A DNA stretch of 40,818 nucleotides. Origin: an uncultured Paracoccaceae bacterium (GTDB lineage Bacteria > Pseudomonadota > Alphaproteobacteria > Rhodobacterales > Rhodobacteraceae). This document shows positions 12,927-21,664 of this stretch, one piece after another. Position 1 is the stretch's first letter. Every line of letters starts with the position of its first letter. Position numbers and translations under genes: made by a program. The notes beneath the pieces were generated by a model. That model saw only the letters and a list, made by a program, of their open reading frames with translations, made no database searches and was not told the DNA's origin. Location of the stretch: positions 1-40,818 of the forward strand of contig CALMEG010000117.1 of the NCBI GenBank assembly GCA_937863185.1. Reading direction: 5' to 3'.

Positions 12927-13925
12927 ATGCGGCGTCTGATCTGGTTGGTGATTGCCCTGATGGCGCTTTACAGCGGCTACTGGTTCGTGGGCGCGCGGGC
13001 GGTGGAGCGCGGCGCGGAAGGGGCGCTGGAGCTGGCGCGCGGCGATGGGCGGGCCGATGCGGCGGGGGTATCGCTTGCGGGTTTCCCCTCGCGCTTCGAC
13101 CTGACATTCGAGGCCCCGCGCCTGCAATCGGGCGATGGCGCGATCGCCTGGTCCGCCCCTTTCGCGCAGGTCTTCGCGCTGTCCTACCGGCCGAACGAGG
13201 TGATCCTTTATGCCCCGGCCGAGCAGAGCCTGCGCATCGGCGCGGGGGAGTTCCGGCTGCTGAACGAGGACATGCGCGCCTCGGCCGCGCTGCGCATCGG
13301 CGGCGATCTGCCCCTGGACCGCGCCACCGCCATCGTCACCGCCCCGCGCCTTGCGCCCGCGGATGGCGGCGATCCCGCCCAGACCCTTGCCGCGCGCGAG
13401 TTGCGCGCCGCGATCCGCGCCGTCGAGACCCCGAACGCGTATGAGATCGGCCTAGAGGTTCTTGACCTCGACCTGCCGCCCGCCGTCCTTGCCGCCCTTG
13501 GCCGGGAGACCGGCCTGTCGGGGCGGATCGCGCGGCTGCATCTGGACGGGCGCATGCGCCTTTCGGCCCCGCTTGACCGTCATGTGCAATGGGCCGCCCT
13601 GCCCCGCATGACCGCCTTCGATCTGGCCGAGGCGCGGCTGGACTGGGCCGGCCTGTCGGTTCTGGCCCATGGCCAGGTCGAGATCGCCGCCACCGGCCAG
13701 CCCGAGGGCCGGATCATGCTGCGCACCCATGACTGGCAGAAGATGCTGCAACTGGCCTTGCAGGCGGGCCTCGTGCCGCCCGAGCGGATGATCATGTTCG
13801 GGGCGATCGCCGGGCAGATGGCCGCGCAGACCGATGACGGGGCGGTCGAACTGCCGCTGAGCTTTCACAACGGGATGACGTCGCTTGGCCCCCTTCCCCT
13901 GGGGCCCGCGCCCTATCTGCAATAG
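12927..13925 (+). CDS. DUF2125 domain-containing exported/anchored protein
   Basis: This is a protein of unknown function that resembles the alphaproteobacterial DUF2125 family. ATG 12927 (MRRLIWLVIALMALYSGYWFVGARAVER) follows an AAAGGGA ribosome site and gives 332 residues; a second ATG 15 nt upstream is possible. The N-terminal hydrophobic helix is a signal anchor or uncleaved signal peptide, so most of the chain should be periplasmic. The rest looks like beta-rich repeats ending in LGPLPLGPAPYLQ. Its 3' end overlaps the convergent extensin-like gene by 13 bp. Confidence 0.8.
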   Translation: MRRLIWLVIALMALYSGYWFVGARAVERGAEGALELARGDGRADAAGVSLAGFPSRFDLTFEAPRLQSGDGAIAWSAPFAQVFALSYRPNEVILYAPAEQSLRIGAGEFRLLNEDMRASAALRIGGDLPLDRATAIVTAPRLAPADGGDPAQTLAARELRAAIRAVETPNAYEIGLEVLDLDLPPAVLAALGRETGLSGRIARLHLDGRMRLSAPLDRHVQWAALPRMTAFDLAEARLDWAGLSVLAHGQVEIAATGQPEGRIMLRTHDWQKMLQLALQAGLVPPERMIMFGAIAGQMAAQTDDGAVELPLSFHNGMTSLGPLPLGPAPYLQ

Positions 13926-14677
13926 GAGCCGCTGCGATAGCGCGCGGTGTCGACGTGGATGTGGTCCTTGTGGAAGCGGTCTGAATTGGGGCCCAGGACC
14001 GTGCCGAAGGTGCCGCAGGCCGAACGGTGGATCGCCTTCACGATCTTGGGGCGCGCGCTCCAGCCCTTAATGACCGAGATCACCTCGCCATTGGCCAACC
14101 GCACGCCCGACAGATCGACCGCGCGGCCCCGGCCATGCTCCGAGATCTTGGCGCCTTTCTGGTTGTTGCGCGGCCGGCAGTTGTAGCTGGCCGCGATCTC
14201 AAGGCCCGCCAGCCCGCCGCCGGTCTTGCCGATGGCGGGGCGGATCCCCTTCTCGACCCAGTCATGCAACGCGCGCGCCGTGGTGCAATCGATCGTGGCG
14301 GGTTGCGAAAGCGGCACGCCCGCGACCGAGGTGATCTTGACGCCGTCCTGCAATCCGCAGCCCTTCGCCTTGCCCGGAATGGCCGCGACCGGCACCCCGA
14401 CAATGCCCGGCACGCCGCACACCGCGCCCTTGCGGCCCGGCTTGCCGGGCTTGGCCGCCACCGCGGCGGCGGCAAGCCTGACGGCCCCGCCGCGCGGCTT
14501 GGCAAGCGGGCGCAACACCGGGATCGTGGCGGCCGGCGCCGTTTCCTGCACCGCATCCGCGACCACCGCGCCGTGCGGGCGCGGGACGGGGCGGGGCGAA
14601 TCCGCCGGCGCGAACGCCATCGCCCCCGAGCCCAGCATGGCCGCAAGCGCGGCCCCGCGCAGGGCGGCGGCGATCAC
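13913..14677 (-). CDS. Extensin-like C-terminal domain protein (periplasmic)
   Basis: This is an exported protein with the bacterial extensin-like_C domain, a probable wall-associated fold. The start is GTG 14677, which overlaps the tyrC stop as GTGA, so it is probably coupled. The 254 residues begin with a signal peptide (about 1-22). An Ala/Pro/Lys-rich linker follows, then the domain with KISEHGRGRAVDLSG and KDHIHVD. These His/Asp clusters resemble the metal-site pattern of LAS/M15 peptidases, but catalytic activity has not been established for the family to my knowledge. The upstream in-frame extension to 15115 is antisense-type noise inside tyrC. Confidence 0.85.
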   Translation of the reverse strand: MIAAALRGAALAAMLGSGAMAFAPADSPRPVPRPHGAVVADAVQETAPAATIPVLRPLAKPRGGAVRLAAAAVAAKPGKPGRKGAVCGVPGIVGVPVAAIPGKAKGCGLQDGVKITSVAGVPLSQPATIDCTTARALHDWVEKGIRPAIGKTGGGLAGLEIAASYNCRPRNNQKGAKISEHGRGRAVDLSGVRLANGEVISVIKGWSARPKIVKAIHRSACGTFGTVLGPNSDRFHKDHIHVDTARYRSGSYCR

Positions 14678-15612
14678 GGCGTTTCCCCGGCGGAGATCGG
14701 AGCACCACGGCCGAAATCCGGGGCGGCCGTGTCCTGGCCCGCCTCGATGATACCGCGGCGGATCGCGCGGGTGCGCGTGAAATAGTCGTGCAGCAAGGGC
14801 CCGTCGCCCATGCGGATCGCGCGTTGCAGCACGAACAGCTCTTCGGTGAAGCGGCCCAGGATATCCAGCGTCGCCTCGCGGTTGGTCAGGAACACGTCGC
14901 GCCACATCGTCGGGTCCGAGGCCGCGATCCGGGTGAAATCCCGAAAGCCCGCTGCGGAATACTTGATGACTTCGGATTGCGTCACGCGGCGCAGGTGATC
15001 GGCCACGCCGACCATCGTATAGGCGATCAGGTGCGGCGTGTGCGATGTGACGGCCAGCACCAGATCGTGATGCCCGGCCTCCATCGTCTCGACATTGGCG
15101 CCCATGCCCTGACACAGCGCGATCAGGCGCGACAGCGCCGCATCGTCACAGCCCTCGGGCGGGGTCAGAAGCCACCAGCGGTTCACGAAGAGCGTGGCAA
15201 AGCCCGAGCGCGGGCCCGAATGCTCGGTCCCCGCAAGCGGGTGGCCGGGGATGAAATGCACGCCTTCGGGGATATGCGGGGCAACCGCCTCGATCACCGC
15301 CTGCTTGACCGAGCCGACATCGGTCACCGTCGCCCCCGCGGCCAGATGCGGCGCGATCTCGGCCGCGATGTCGCCCATCGCGCCCACCGGAACCGCAAGC
15401 ACCACAAGATCGGCGCCCTTCACGGCCTCGGCCGCGGTGTCGCAGACACGGTCGCACAGCCCGATTTCCAGCGCCGTGGCGCGGCTTTCGGGCGATTTGG
15501 CATGGCCCACGATTTCGGCCGCCAGCCCTTTCCAGCGGATGGCATGGGCCATGGACGAGGCGATCAGCCCAAGCCCGACCAGCGCCACCCGGTTGTAGAC
15601 CGGCGCGCTCAT
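14674..15612 (-). CDS. tyrC: Prephenate/arogenate dehydrogenase
   Basis: This cytosolic NAD(P)-dependent enzyme of tyrosine biosynthesis oxidatively decarboxylates prephenate or arogenate. ATG 15612 overlaps the hisC stop as ATGA and gives 312 residues ([20 protein letters not shown]). The GLGLIASS nucleotide-binding turn, [25 protein letters not shown] and [12 protein letters not shown] motifs are characteristic. It sits in the middle of a coupled hisC-tyrC-extensin operon. Confidence 0.93.
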   Translation of the reverse strand: MSAPVYNRVALVGLGLIASSMAHAIRWKGLAAEIVGHAKSPESRATALEIGLCDRVCDTAAEAVKGADLVVLAVPVGAMGDIAAEIAPHLAAGATVTDVGSVKQAVIEAVAPHIPEGVHFIPGHPLAGTEHSGPRSGFATLFVNRWWLLTPPEGCDDAALSRLIALCQGMGANVETMEAGHHDLVLAVTSHTPHLIAYTMVGVADHLRRVTQSEVIKYSAAGFRDFTRIAASDPTMWRDVFLTNREATLDILGRFTEELFVLQRAIRMGDGPLLHDYFTRTRAIRRGIIEAGQDTAAPDFGRGAPISAGETP

Positions 15613-16703
15613 GATTGCGCGCCTGCGGCCTTGAACTGACCGATCGCATAGGCAACGCGGCGGCACGACGCCTCGTCGCCCACCGTGATGCGCAGGCAGT
15701 TGGGCAGCCCATAGCCCGCAACCCGGCGCACGATCAGCCCCTCGGATTTGAGAAATTCGTCGCAGGCCCCGGCCTCGGCTTCCGAGGCGAAGCGCGCAAG
15801 GATGAAGTTTGCCGTCGACGTGTCGGACGGCACGCCCTTCTCCGCCAGGGCCTCGGCCAGCCACGCGCGCAGCCGCGTATTGTCATCGCGGCAGCGGGTG
15901 ACCCAGTCCTGATCGCGCACCGCGGCCTCGGCGGCGTCAAGCTGCGCGTTCGACAGGTTGAAAGGCCCGCGGATACGGTTGAGCACGTCGATGATCTGGC
16001 GCGGACCATAGCCCCAGCCGATCCGCAACCCGCCCAGCCCGTAGATCTTGGAGAAGGTCCGCGTCATGAAGACATTGGGCAGGTGCGTGGCAAGTTCGGC
16101 GCCGCCATCATAGCCCTCGACATATTCGGCATAGGCCCCGTCAAGCACCAGGATCGCCTGTTTCGGCAGGCCACGCGCCAGCCGCTCCAGCTCGGCCAGG
16201 CCGATCATCGTGCCGGTGGGATTGTTGGGGTTGGCCACGAAGACCAGCCGCGTGCGCTTGGTGCAGGCGGCAAGGATCGCGTCGACATCGGTCGTCCGCT
16301 CGCGCTCGCGGACCTGAACGGGGCTCGCGCCCGCCGCATGGGCCGAGATGCGATACATCAGGAAGCCGTGCTCGGTGAACACGACCTCGTCGCGCGGGCC
16401 GGCATAGGCCTGGCACATGAAATGGATGATCTCGTCCGAGCCGACGCCGCAGATGATGCGGTCCGGGTCCAGCCCGTGCACCTCTGCGATCGCCTGGCGC
16501 AGCGCGGCATGGTCGGTATTGGGATAGCGGTGCAGCTTGTGCGCGGCGCGCTGGAACGCCTCTTTCGCCTTGTCTGAAGGGCCGAACGGGTTTTCGTTGG
16601 ACGACAGCTTGACCGCATCCGACAGCCCCGAGACATGGGCGGCCCCGCCTTCGTAAAGCGCGATTTCCATGATGCCGGGCTGCGGGCGGATGTGATCGTT
16701 CAT
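15609..16703 (-). CDS. hisC: Histidinol-phosphate aminotransferase
   Basis: This PLP-dependent class II aminotransferase converts imidazole acetol-phosphate and glutamate to histidinol-phosphate; in this context it may also serve aromatic amino acid synthesis. ATG 16703 ([20 protein letters not shown]) has GGAG upstream and gives 364 residues. [11 protein letters not shown], the NPNNPTG motif and [15 protein letters not shown] with the PLP lysine are present. Its stop overlaps tyrC. Coupling to tyrC is a common arrangement in Rhodobacterales, as far as I recall. Confidence 0.93.
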   Translation of the reverse strand: MNDHIRPQPGIMEIALYEGGAAHVSGLSDAVKLSSNENPFGPSDKAKEAFQRAAHKLHRYPNTDHAALRQAIAEVHGLDPDRIICGVGSDEIIHFMCQAYAGPRDEVVFTEHGFLMYRISAHAAGASPVQVRERERTTDVDAILAACTKRTRLVFVANPNNPTGTMIGLAELERLARGLPKQAILVLDGAYAEYVEGYDGGAELATHLPNVFMTRTFSKIYGLGGLRIGWGYGPRQIIDVLNRIRGPFNLSNAQLDAAEAAVRDQDWVTRCRDDNTRLRAWLAEALAEKGVPSDTSTANFILARFASEAEAGACDEFLKSEGLIVRRVAGYGLPNCLRITVGDEASCRRVAYAIGQFKAAGAQS

Positions 16704-16793
16704 GGCGGTCTCCAGGATGTGAGGGCTTTCTAGCGGGCGGGCGGTCACATTTCCAGCGGCATATTCCAAACCGCAGCCGGAAAGGCGCAAAGC

Positions 16794-16819
16794 AAAAGGG
16801 CCGGGAAAACCCGACCCTT
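16794..16819 (-). terminator. Rho-independent terminator of rpsD
   Basis: On the minus strand an inverted repeat (16796-16805 with 16810-16819, one internal mismatch) closes a four-base loop. Its 3' arm ends in TTTT (16797-16794). It lies 27 nt after the rpsD stop and before hisC. Confidence 0.8.
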
Positions 16820-16845
16820 CTCGAATTTCGGTGAACTGTAAGGGA

Positions 16846-17466
16846 TCAGTTCTTCGCGTAGAATTCGACGACCAGGTTCGGTTCCATCACGACCGGATAG
16901 GGCACGTCCGACAGTGCCGGGGTGCGCACGAAGGTCACGGTCATTTTCGAATGGTCGACTTCCAGGTAATCGGGCACGTCACGCTCGGCCAGCTGCACGG
17001 CCTCGAGCACGATGGCAAGCTGCTTGGAGCGGTCGCGCACGGCGATCACGTCGCCTTCCTTGACACGGTAGGACGCGATGTTGACGCGCTTGCCGTTCAC
17101 GGTGACATGGCCATGGTTCACGAATTGGCGCGCGGCGAAGATGGTCGGCACGAACTTGGCGCGGTAGACAACCGCGTCCAGGCGGCGCTCCAGCAGACCC
17201 ACGAGGTTCTCGCCGGTGTCGCCCTTCACACGCTCGGCTTCGCCATAGATGCGGCGGAACTGCTTTTCGGTCAGGTCGCCGTAATAGCCCTTGAGTTTCT
17301 GCTTGGCGCGCAGCTGGGTGCCGAAGTCCGACAGCTTGTTCTTGCGGCGCTGACCGTGCTGGCCGGGGCCGTATTCGCGCTTGTTGACCGGCGACTTGGC
17401 GCGGCCCCAGATGTTTTCGCCCATGCGGCGGTCGATCTTGTACTTGGCAGACGTGCGTTTGGTCAC
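16846..17466 (-). CDS. rpsD: 30S ribosomal protein S4
   Basis: This is a primary assembly protein of the 30S subunit that binds 16S rRNA. Its 206 residues begin [21 protein letters not shown]. The S4 RNA-binding domain is seen as [53 protein letters not shown], and the end [15 protein letters not shown] is typical. A GGAGA ribosome site precedes the ATG. It stands alone here, not in an alpha operon, with its own strong promoter and terminator. Confidence 0.98.
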   Translation of the reverse strand: MTKRTSAKYKIDRRMGENIWGRAKSPVNKREYGPGQHGQRRKNKLSDFGTQLRAKQKLKGYYGDLTEKQFRRIYGEAERVKGDTGENLVGLLERRLDAVVYRAKFVPTIFAARQFVNHGHVTVNGKRVNIASYRVKEGDVIAVRDRSKQLAIVLEAVQLAERDVPDYLEVDHSKMTVTFVRTPALSDVPYPVVMEPNLVVEFYAKN

Positions 17467-17580
17467 GGCTGATCTCCTTCTTCAGTCTTCAGAAGGGCGT
17501 TGTCCTTTCCCGCACCCCCATCCGCGAGGGTTTTGGGCGACAGGCTTCCCCTTGCGGGGTCCACCAACACCAATGAAAGC

Positions 17581-17604
17581 CCCGGGACGCGGCTGCGGCC
17601 CGGG
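17581..17604 (-). other. GC-rich hairpin at the 5' end of the rpsD leader
   Basis: CCCGGG at both ends pairs, with an inner CGC/GCG pairing and a short loop. With the predicted start near 17606 this hairpin would be the first element of the rpsD mRNA. A second small stem (CCCC...GGGG near 17548-17559) lies further into the roughly 140-nt leader. Whether S4 binds here is unknown. Confidence 0.5.
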
Positions 17605-17612
17605 ATGGCGGG

Positions 17613-17640
17613 CTTATACAGGCACGGACGGGGGTGTCAA
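17613..17640 (-). promoter_or_regulatory. Sigma-70 promoter of rpsD
   Basis: On the minus strand a consensus TTGACA (17635-17640) and TATAAG (17613-17618) are 16 bp apart. Transcription should start near 17606, giving a leader of about 140 nt. It lies between the Hint-domain gene stop and rpsD, so rpsD is transcribed independently. Confidence 0.85.
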
Positions 17641-17656
17641 CAGCCTCGGCGGCCGG

Positions 17657-18718
17657 TCATGCCACCAGATCGTGGCGCAGGATCGCGGCTTCGGCCGGTT
17701 GCAGCGCGCGCCGGGCGAATGCGCCGTAGGACAGCGGGTCGCGCGCCAGATCGGGGAAGATCGACAAAAGGCCCGCGCGCTGATCCTCGGCCACCATCCC
17801 AAGCGCGGTACCGGCCGGGTGAAAGCTCTCCGAATCGAGCCCGTTGGCGCAAAGCACCTGATGGCGCGCGAACAGAAGGTGGATATAGGTCACCTCGGGC
17901 AGGCCCTGCTCGATGCGGACCGAGGCGCCGTTCACCAGGTCCATGGCCTGAACCAGAACCTCGGGCTCGTTAAACAATGCGCGGGCGGCGGGGCCCCGGA
18001 TCAGCATGCGGTGCTGCGGCGACACCAGCAGGTCGCCCTCGGGGCGGCCAAGGCCAAGCGCGCCCGAGCGGATGCGAACGGGCCGCAGATGCGGCAGCGC
18101 GTAAAGCCGCGCGCCGGTCATGCGCCGCGATCCGACCCACAGGATGTCCTGCGCGCCGTCGTCACGGGTCTGCACCCGGTCGCCGGGCCGCAGCGCCTCG
18201 ACCGGGCGGCGCCCCTCGGGCGTGTCGATCAGCGTGCCGGGGGTGAAGCAGATGACGCCGGCCCCTTCGGGCCCCGCCGGGGCGGGGCGCAGCTCGACCA
18301 TCCGGTCAACGACCCACAGATCGGCGTTCACCGGCGGCACCTGACCGGTAAAGACCAGAAGCCGCGCGGCAAGATCGGGCGTTTCCACCACCCCCACCAC
18401 CCAGGCCTGATGGCCGTCGGTCACGGTAAAGCCCTGTTCGGGAAGACCGGGATCATCCTCGAGGTCTGAAAAGGCGCGACCCTCCATCGCGGCCCCCAGA
18501 AGCCGACGCACGGTTCTGGCCGCGCGGCGGCGCATCTCGGCCTCGCCCTCGGCCCCGGTCAGGATCAGAACGTCTTGCGGTCCGTCGACACGCACCGCTT
18601 CGCCCGTCCAGCGCCAGGAGGCACCAATCGTCAATGCCTCGATCGGCGGCGCCAAGACACCGTCAAGATCGGTCTGCCCCCAAGATATGACAAACGTGCC
18701 TTGATAGCCCGTTCTCAT
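17657..18718 (-). CDS. Hint (hedgehog/intein) domain-containing protein
   Basis: This belongs to the Hint-domain proteins common in Rhodobacteraceae, whose function is not established. ATG 18718 (MRTGYQGTFVISWGQTDLDG) gives 353 residues. The N-terminal half of about 170 residues is not recognised. The Hint domain starts at about residue 185 with the candidate nucleophile in ICFTPGTLIDTPEG, followed by VEALRPGDRVQTRDDG, LWVGSRRM and the SPQHRML block. There is no signal peptide. The 120 bp upstream (18719-18838) contain AT-rich promoter-like sequence, but I cannot assign boxes with confidence. Confidence 0.8.
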   Translation of the reverse strand: MRTGYQGTFVISWGQTDLDGVLAPPIEALTIGASWRWTGEAVRVDGPQDVLILTGAEGEAEMRRRAARTVRRLLGAAMEGRAFSDLEDDPGLPEQGFTVTDGHQAWVVGVVETPDLAARLLVFTGQVPPVNADLWVVDRMVELRPAPAGPEGAGVICFTPGTLIDTPEGRRPVEALRPGDRVQTRDDGAQDILWVGSRRMTGARLYALPHLRPVRIRSGALGLGRPEGDLLVSPQHRMLIRGPAARALFNEPEVLVQAMDLVNGASVRIEQGLPEVTYIHLLFARHQVLCANGLDSESFHPAGTALGMVAEDQRAGLLSIFPDLARDPLSYGAFARRALQPAEAAILRHDLVA

Positions 18719-18838
18719 GCCGCCTGTCCCGCCGCTTCTTGTATATTTCGAACCTTTTCGGCCCGTTCCACGCAATATCTAGCATGCCCGAATCGGCTTG
18801 ACCAGCATTCTGTTAACCTTTGTGACAGGCTTCGGGCG

Positions 18839-20875
18839 CTAAAGACCACGCACCAGCCGCAGGGCATCATAGATCGCCGCGTGGGTGTTGCGGGCGGCGA
18901 CGGCATCCCCGATCCGGAACAGCCGATACCGGCCCGCAGGATTGCGGCAAACCGTCTGCGGATGCCCGGCGATCAGGGCGTCGTAATCCACCTCGCCCAG
19001 GTTGACCGAGGCCGCACGCAGATCGAAATACAGGTCATCCAGCGGCCGCGTGCCGTGATTGATCACCACCTGATCGACCCGCCTTTCCTGAGCGACGCCG
19101 CCATAGTCGCTGCCAAGGGTGGCGATCAGCCCGTTCCCCTCGCGCCGCACCGCATCAAGGCGCCATGTCACGGTGAAGGTCACATCATGCTTTTGCAGCG
19201 CGCGCATCGCCGGGGTCAGCGACATCGCCATGACCTCGGGCGCGAAGATGCGGTCCCGCGCCACGATTTCAAGCCGCGCGCCGGTCGCCGCGATCTTCTC
19301 GGCGGCCTGAAGGGCGGCGTAATCGCCCGCATCGTCATAGATCAGCACATTGGCCCCCGGCGCCACATCGCCTGCCAGGATGTCCCAGGCCGATGCGACC
19401 AGATCGTTGCCCTCGGCCAGCACTTCGGTATGCGGCAGCCCGCCGGTGGCCACGATCACCACATCGGGCGCCTCGGCCTGGACGGTTTCGGCATCGGCAA
19501 AGCTGTTGAAACGGAAGGGCACGCCCATCCGCCGGCATTCCTCGAAGCGCCACTGGATCAGCTGGATCATCTCGGCCCGGCGCGGCGTCTGCGCGGTCAG
19601 GCGGACCTGCCCGCCGGGATCGTTCGCGGCCTCGTGGACGATGACCTCATGCCCGCGCAGGGCGGCCACGCGCGCCGCCTCAAGGCCCGCGGGACCGGCG
19701 CCCACGATCACGACGCGGGCGGCACGGCCCGCCGGGGCAACCTCATGCGGCTGTTCCAGTTCACGCCCGGTCGAGGGGTTGTGCAGGCACAGCGCCATGC
19801 CGCCCTGATAGATCCGGTCGAGACAGTAATTCGCGCCGACGCAGGGGCGGATGCGGTCCTCTTGGCCGCGCAGGATCTTGGCGACGATATGCGGATCGGC
19901 CATATGCGCGCGGGTCATGCCCACCATGTCCAGCTTGCCGCTGGCGATGGCGTGGCGCGCGGTGGCCACGTCCTGGATCTTGGCGGCGTGAAAGGTGGGA
20001 AAGGCGGTCGCCGCGCGGATCTCGGCGGCAAAGTCCAGATGCGGCGCGCTGCGCATGCCCTGCACCGGGATCACATCGGTCAGCCCCGCATCGGTGTCGA
20101 TATGCCCCTTCACCACATTGAGGAAATCGACCATCCCGCAGGCCTTCAGCCGGCGCGAGATTTCAAGCCCGTCCGCGCGCGTCAGCCCGCCGGGCAGATC
20201 CTCGTCCCCGGTATAGCGCACGCCCACGATGAAATCCGGCCCGACCCGTTCGCGGATCGCGCGCAGCACATCGAAGGTAAAGCGCAGCCGGTTGTCCAGC
20301 GGGCCGCCATAAGGTCCGTCAAGATCGTTGGTCAGCGGCGACCAGAACTGATCCATCAGGTGGCCATAGGCCTGAAGCTCGATCCCGTCGAGACCGGCTT
20401 CCTTCATCCGCTCGGCCGCGTCGGCATAGTCGCGGATGATGCGCGCGATGTCCCAGTCCTCGGCCTTCTTGGGGAAGGCGCGATGCGCGACCTCGCGCGC
20501 GTGGCTGGCCGAGACGACGGGCAACCAGTCGGCCTTGTCCCAGCGGGTGCGGCGGCCCAGATGGGTCAACTGGATCATCACGGCGCAGCCGTGATCGTGG
20601 CATTCGTCGGTCAGTTGCCGCATCCAGCCCACCACCTCGTCCTTCCAGGCCAGGATGTTGTTGAAGACCGGCGGACTATCGCGCGAGACCGAGGCCGACC
20701 CCGCCGTCATCGTCAGCGCAACCCCCGCCCGCGCACGCTCGGCATGATAGGCGCGGTAGCGTTCCTTCGGCATGCCGTCTTCGGGATAGGCGGGTTCGTG
20801 GCTGGTGATCATCAGCCGGTTCTTCAGCGTCAGGTGCTTCAGCGCATAGGGCTGGAAAAGCGGATCGGCGGACAT
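18839..20875 (-). CDS. FMN/FAD oxidoreductase, N-methylproline demethylase (StcD)/trimethylamine dehydrogenase-like
   Basis: This is probably a cytosolic N-demethylating or NADH:flavin oxidoreductase. ATG 20875 (MSADPLFQPYALKHLTLKNRLMITSHEP) gives 678 residues; the frame upstream crosses the promoter. An OYE-type TIM barrel occupies about 1-370. A cluster-binding region follows at C345...C351...C363, and a Rossmann FAD/NAD(P) part starts at VVIVGAGPAGLEAARVAALRG. At position 348, where trimethylamine dehydrogenase-type proteins have the second FeS cysteine, there is Ala. Similarity and length recall StcD of stachydrine degradation, but 2,4-dienoyl-CoA reductase-like roles remain possible. It is divergent from a TetR regulator. 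Confidence 0.75.
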   Translation of the reverse strand: MSADPLFQPYALKHLTLKNRLMITSHEPAYPEDGMPKERYRAYHAERARAGVALTMTAGSASVSRDSPPVFNNILAWKDEVVGWMRQLTDECHDHGCAVMIQLTHLGRRTRWDKADWLPVVSASHAREVAHRAFPKKAEDWDIARIIRDYADAAERMKEAGLDGIELQAYGHLMDQFWSPLTNDLDGPYGGPLDNRLRFTFDVLRAIRERVGPDFIVGVRYTGDEDLPGGLTRADGLEISRRLKACGMVDFLNVVKGHIDTDAGLTDVIPVQGMRSAPHLDFAAEIRAATAFPTFHAAKIQDVATARHAIASGKLDMVGMTRAHMADPHIVAKILRGQEDRIRPCVGANYCLDRIYQGGMALCLHNPSTGRELEQPHEVAPAGRAARVVIVGAGPAGLEAARVAALRGHEVIVHEAANDPGGQVRLTAQTPRRAEMIQLIQWRFEECRRMGVPFRFNSFADAETVQAEAPDVVIVATGGLPHTEVLAEGNDLVASAWDILAGDVAPGANVLIYDDAGDYAALQAAEKIAATGARLEIVARDRIFAPEVMAMSLTPAMRALQKHDVTFTVTWRLDAVRREGNGLIATLGSDYGGVAQERRVDQVVINHGTRPLDDLYFDLRAASVNLGEVDYDALIAGHPQTVCRNPAGRYRLFRIGDAVAARNTHAAIYDALRLVRGL

Positions 20876-20900
20876 GGGGCTCTCCGTGCGGTTCCAGCGG

Positions 20901-20940
20901 AGATTTGCAAAACTGTTCACATACGTCAAGTTTTTGTTCA
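20901..20940 (-). promoter_or_regulatory. Promoter and candidate TetR operator, oxidoreductase/tetR intergenic region
   Basis: On the minus strand TTGACG (20924-20929) and AAATCT (20901-20906) are 17 bp apart, a plausible promoter for the oxidoreductase with a poor -10 box. Two direct repeats of TGTTCA (20914-20919 and 20935-20940) are 21 bp apart, about two helical turns, and flank the -35 box. They are candidate operator half-sites for the divergent TetR protein. All of this was judged by eye. Confidence 0.35.
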
Positions 20941-20991
20941 GTGATGACCATTTTCCTTGAGCCCACCGCGCCGCGGCCCTAGAGTGCCCCC

Positions 20992-21663
20992 ATGGACAAG
21001 CAGAAAACCGATGATGAGGCGGCAAGGCCCTCGGGCTGGCGCGGCTCGCGCGAGGGGTGGCTGGCGGCGGCGCGCGCGGCGCTTCTGGAAAGCGGGATCG
21101 ACGCGGTGAAGATCCAGCCCCTGGCCAGCCGGCTGAACCTGTCGCGCACCAGTTTCTATTGGTTCTTCAAGGATCGGGCGGCCATTCTCGATGCGCTTCT
21201 CGAGGATTGGGAGGCCACCAATACCCGCGCGCTGATCGCCGCCTGCGAGGCCTATGCCGACACGATCGCCGAGGCCGTCCTGAACGTGATCGGGGTGTTT
21301 CTGGACGAAACCCGCTTCGAGCCGCGCTTCGATTTCGCGGTGCGCGGATGGGCGCATCGGTCCGATGCCGTCATGGCCCGTGTCACCGCCGCCGACGAGG
21401 CGCGGCTGGATGCGATCCGCGCCATGTTCCAACGTTTCGGCTTTGACCCGGACGAGGCCGATGTGCGCGCCCGCACCGTCTATCTGGTGCAGATCGGCTA
21501 TATCGCGCTGCAAACCCGCGAAAGCCTTGCCACGCGCATGGCGCGCATCCCCGCCTATGTGAAAACCTATTCCGGCCAGCCGCCGGACGCGCGCGAACTG
21601 GCCCGTTTTCACGCCCGTTTCGGTTTCGATGCGAAGGCCGCCGAAGACCGGGCGAGGGCCTGA
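20992..21663 (+). CDS. TetR/AcrR family transcriptional regulator
   Basis: This is a DNA-binding repressor of 223 residues. The N-terminal helix-turn-helix is visible at about residues 20-65 (WLAAARAALLESGIDAVKIQPLASRLNLSRTSFYWFFKDRAAILDALL). The C-terminal ligand domain is specific to its subfamily and gives no hint of ligand. It is divergent from the 678-residue flavin oxidoreductase with a 116-bp shared region, so that gene is its most likely target. It ends one base before the convergent GntR gene. Confidence 0.88.
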   Translation: MDKQKTDDEAARPSGWRGSREGWLAAARAALLESGIDAVKIQPLASRLNLSRTSFYWFFKDRAAILDALLEDWEATNTRALIAACEAYADTIAEAVLNVIGVFLDETRFEPRFDFAVRGWAHRSDAVMARVTAADEARLDAIRAMFQRFGFDPDEADVRARTVYLVQIGYIALQTRESLATRMARIPAYVKTYSGQPPDARELARFHARFGFDAKAAEDRARA

Positions 21664-21664
21664 G

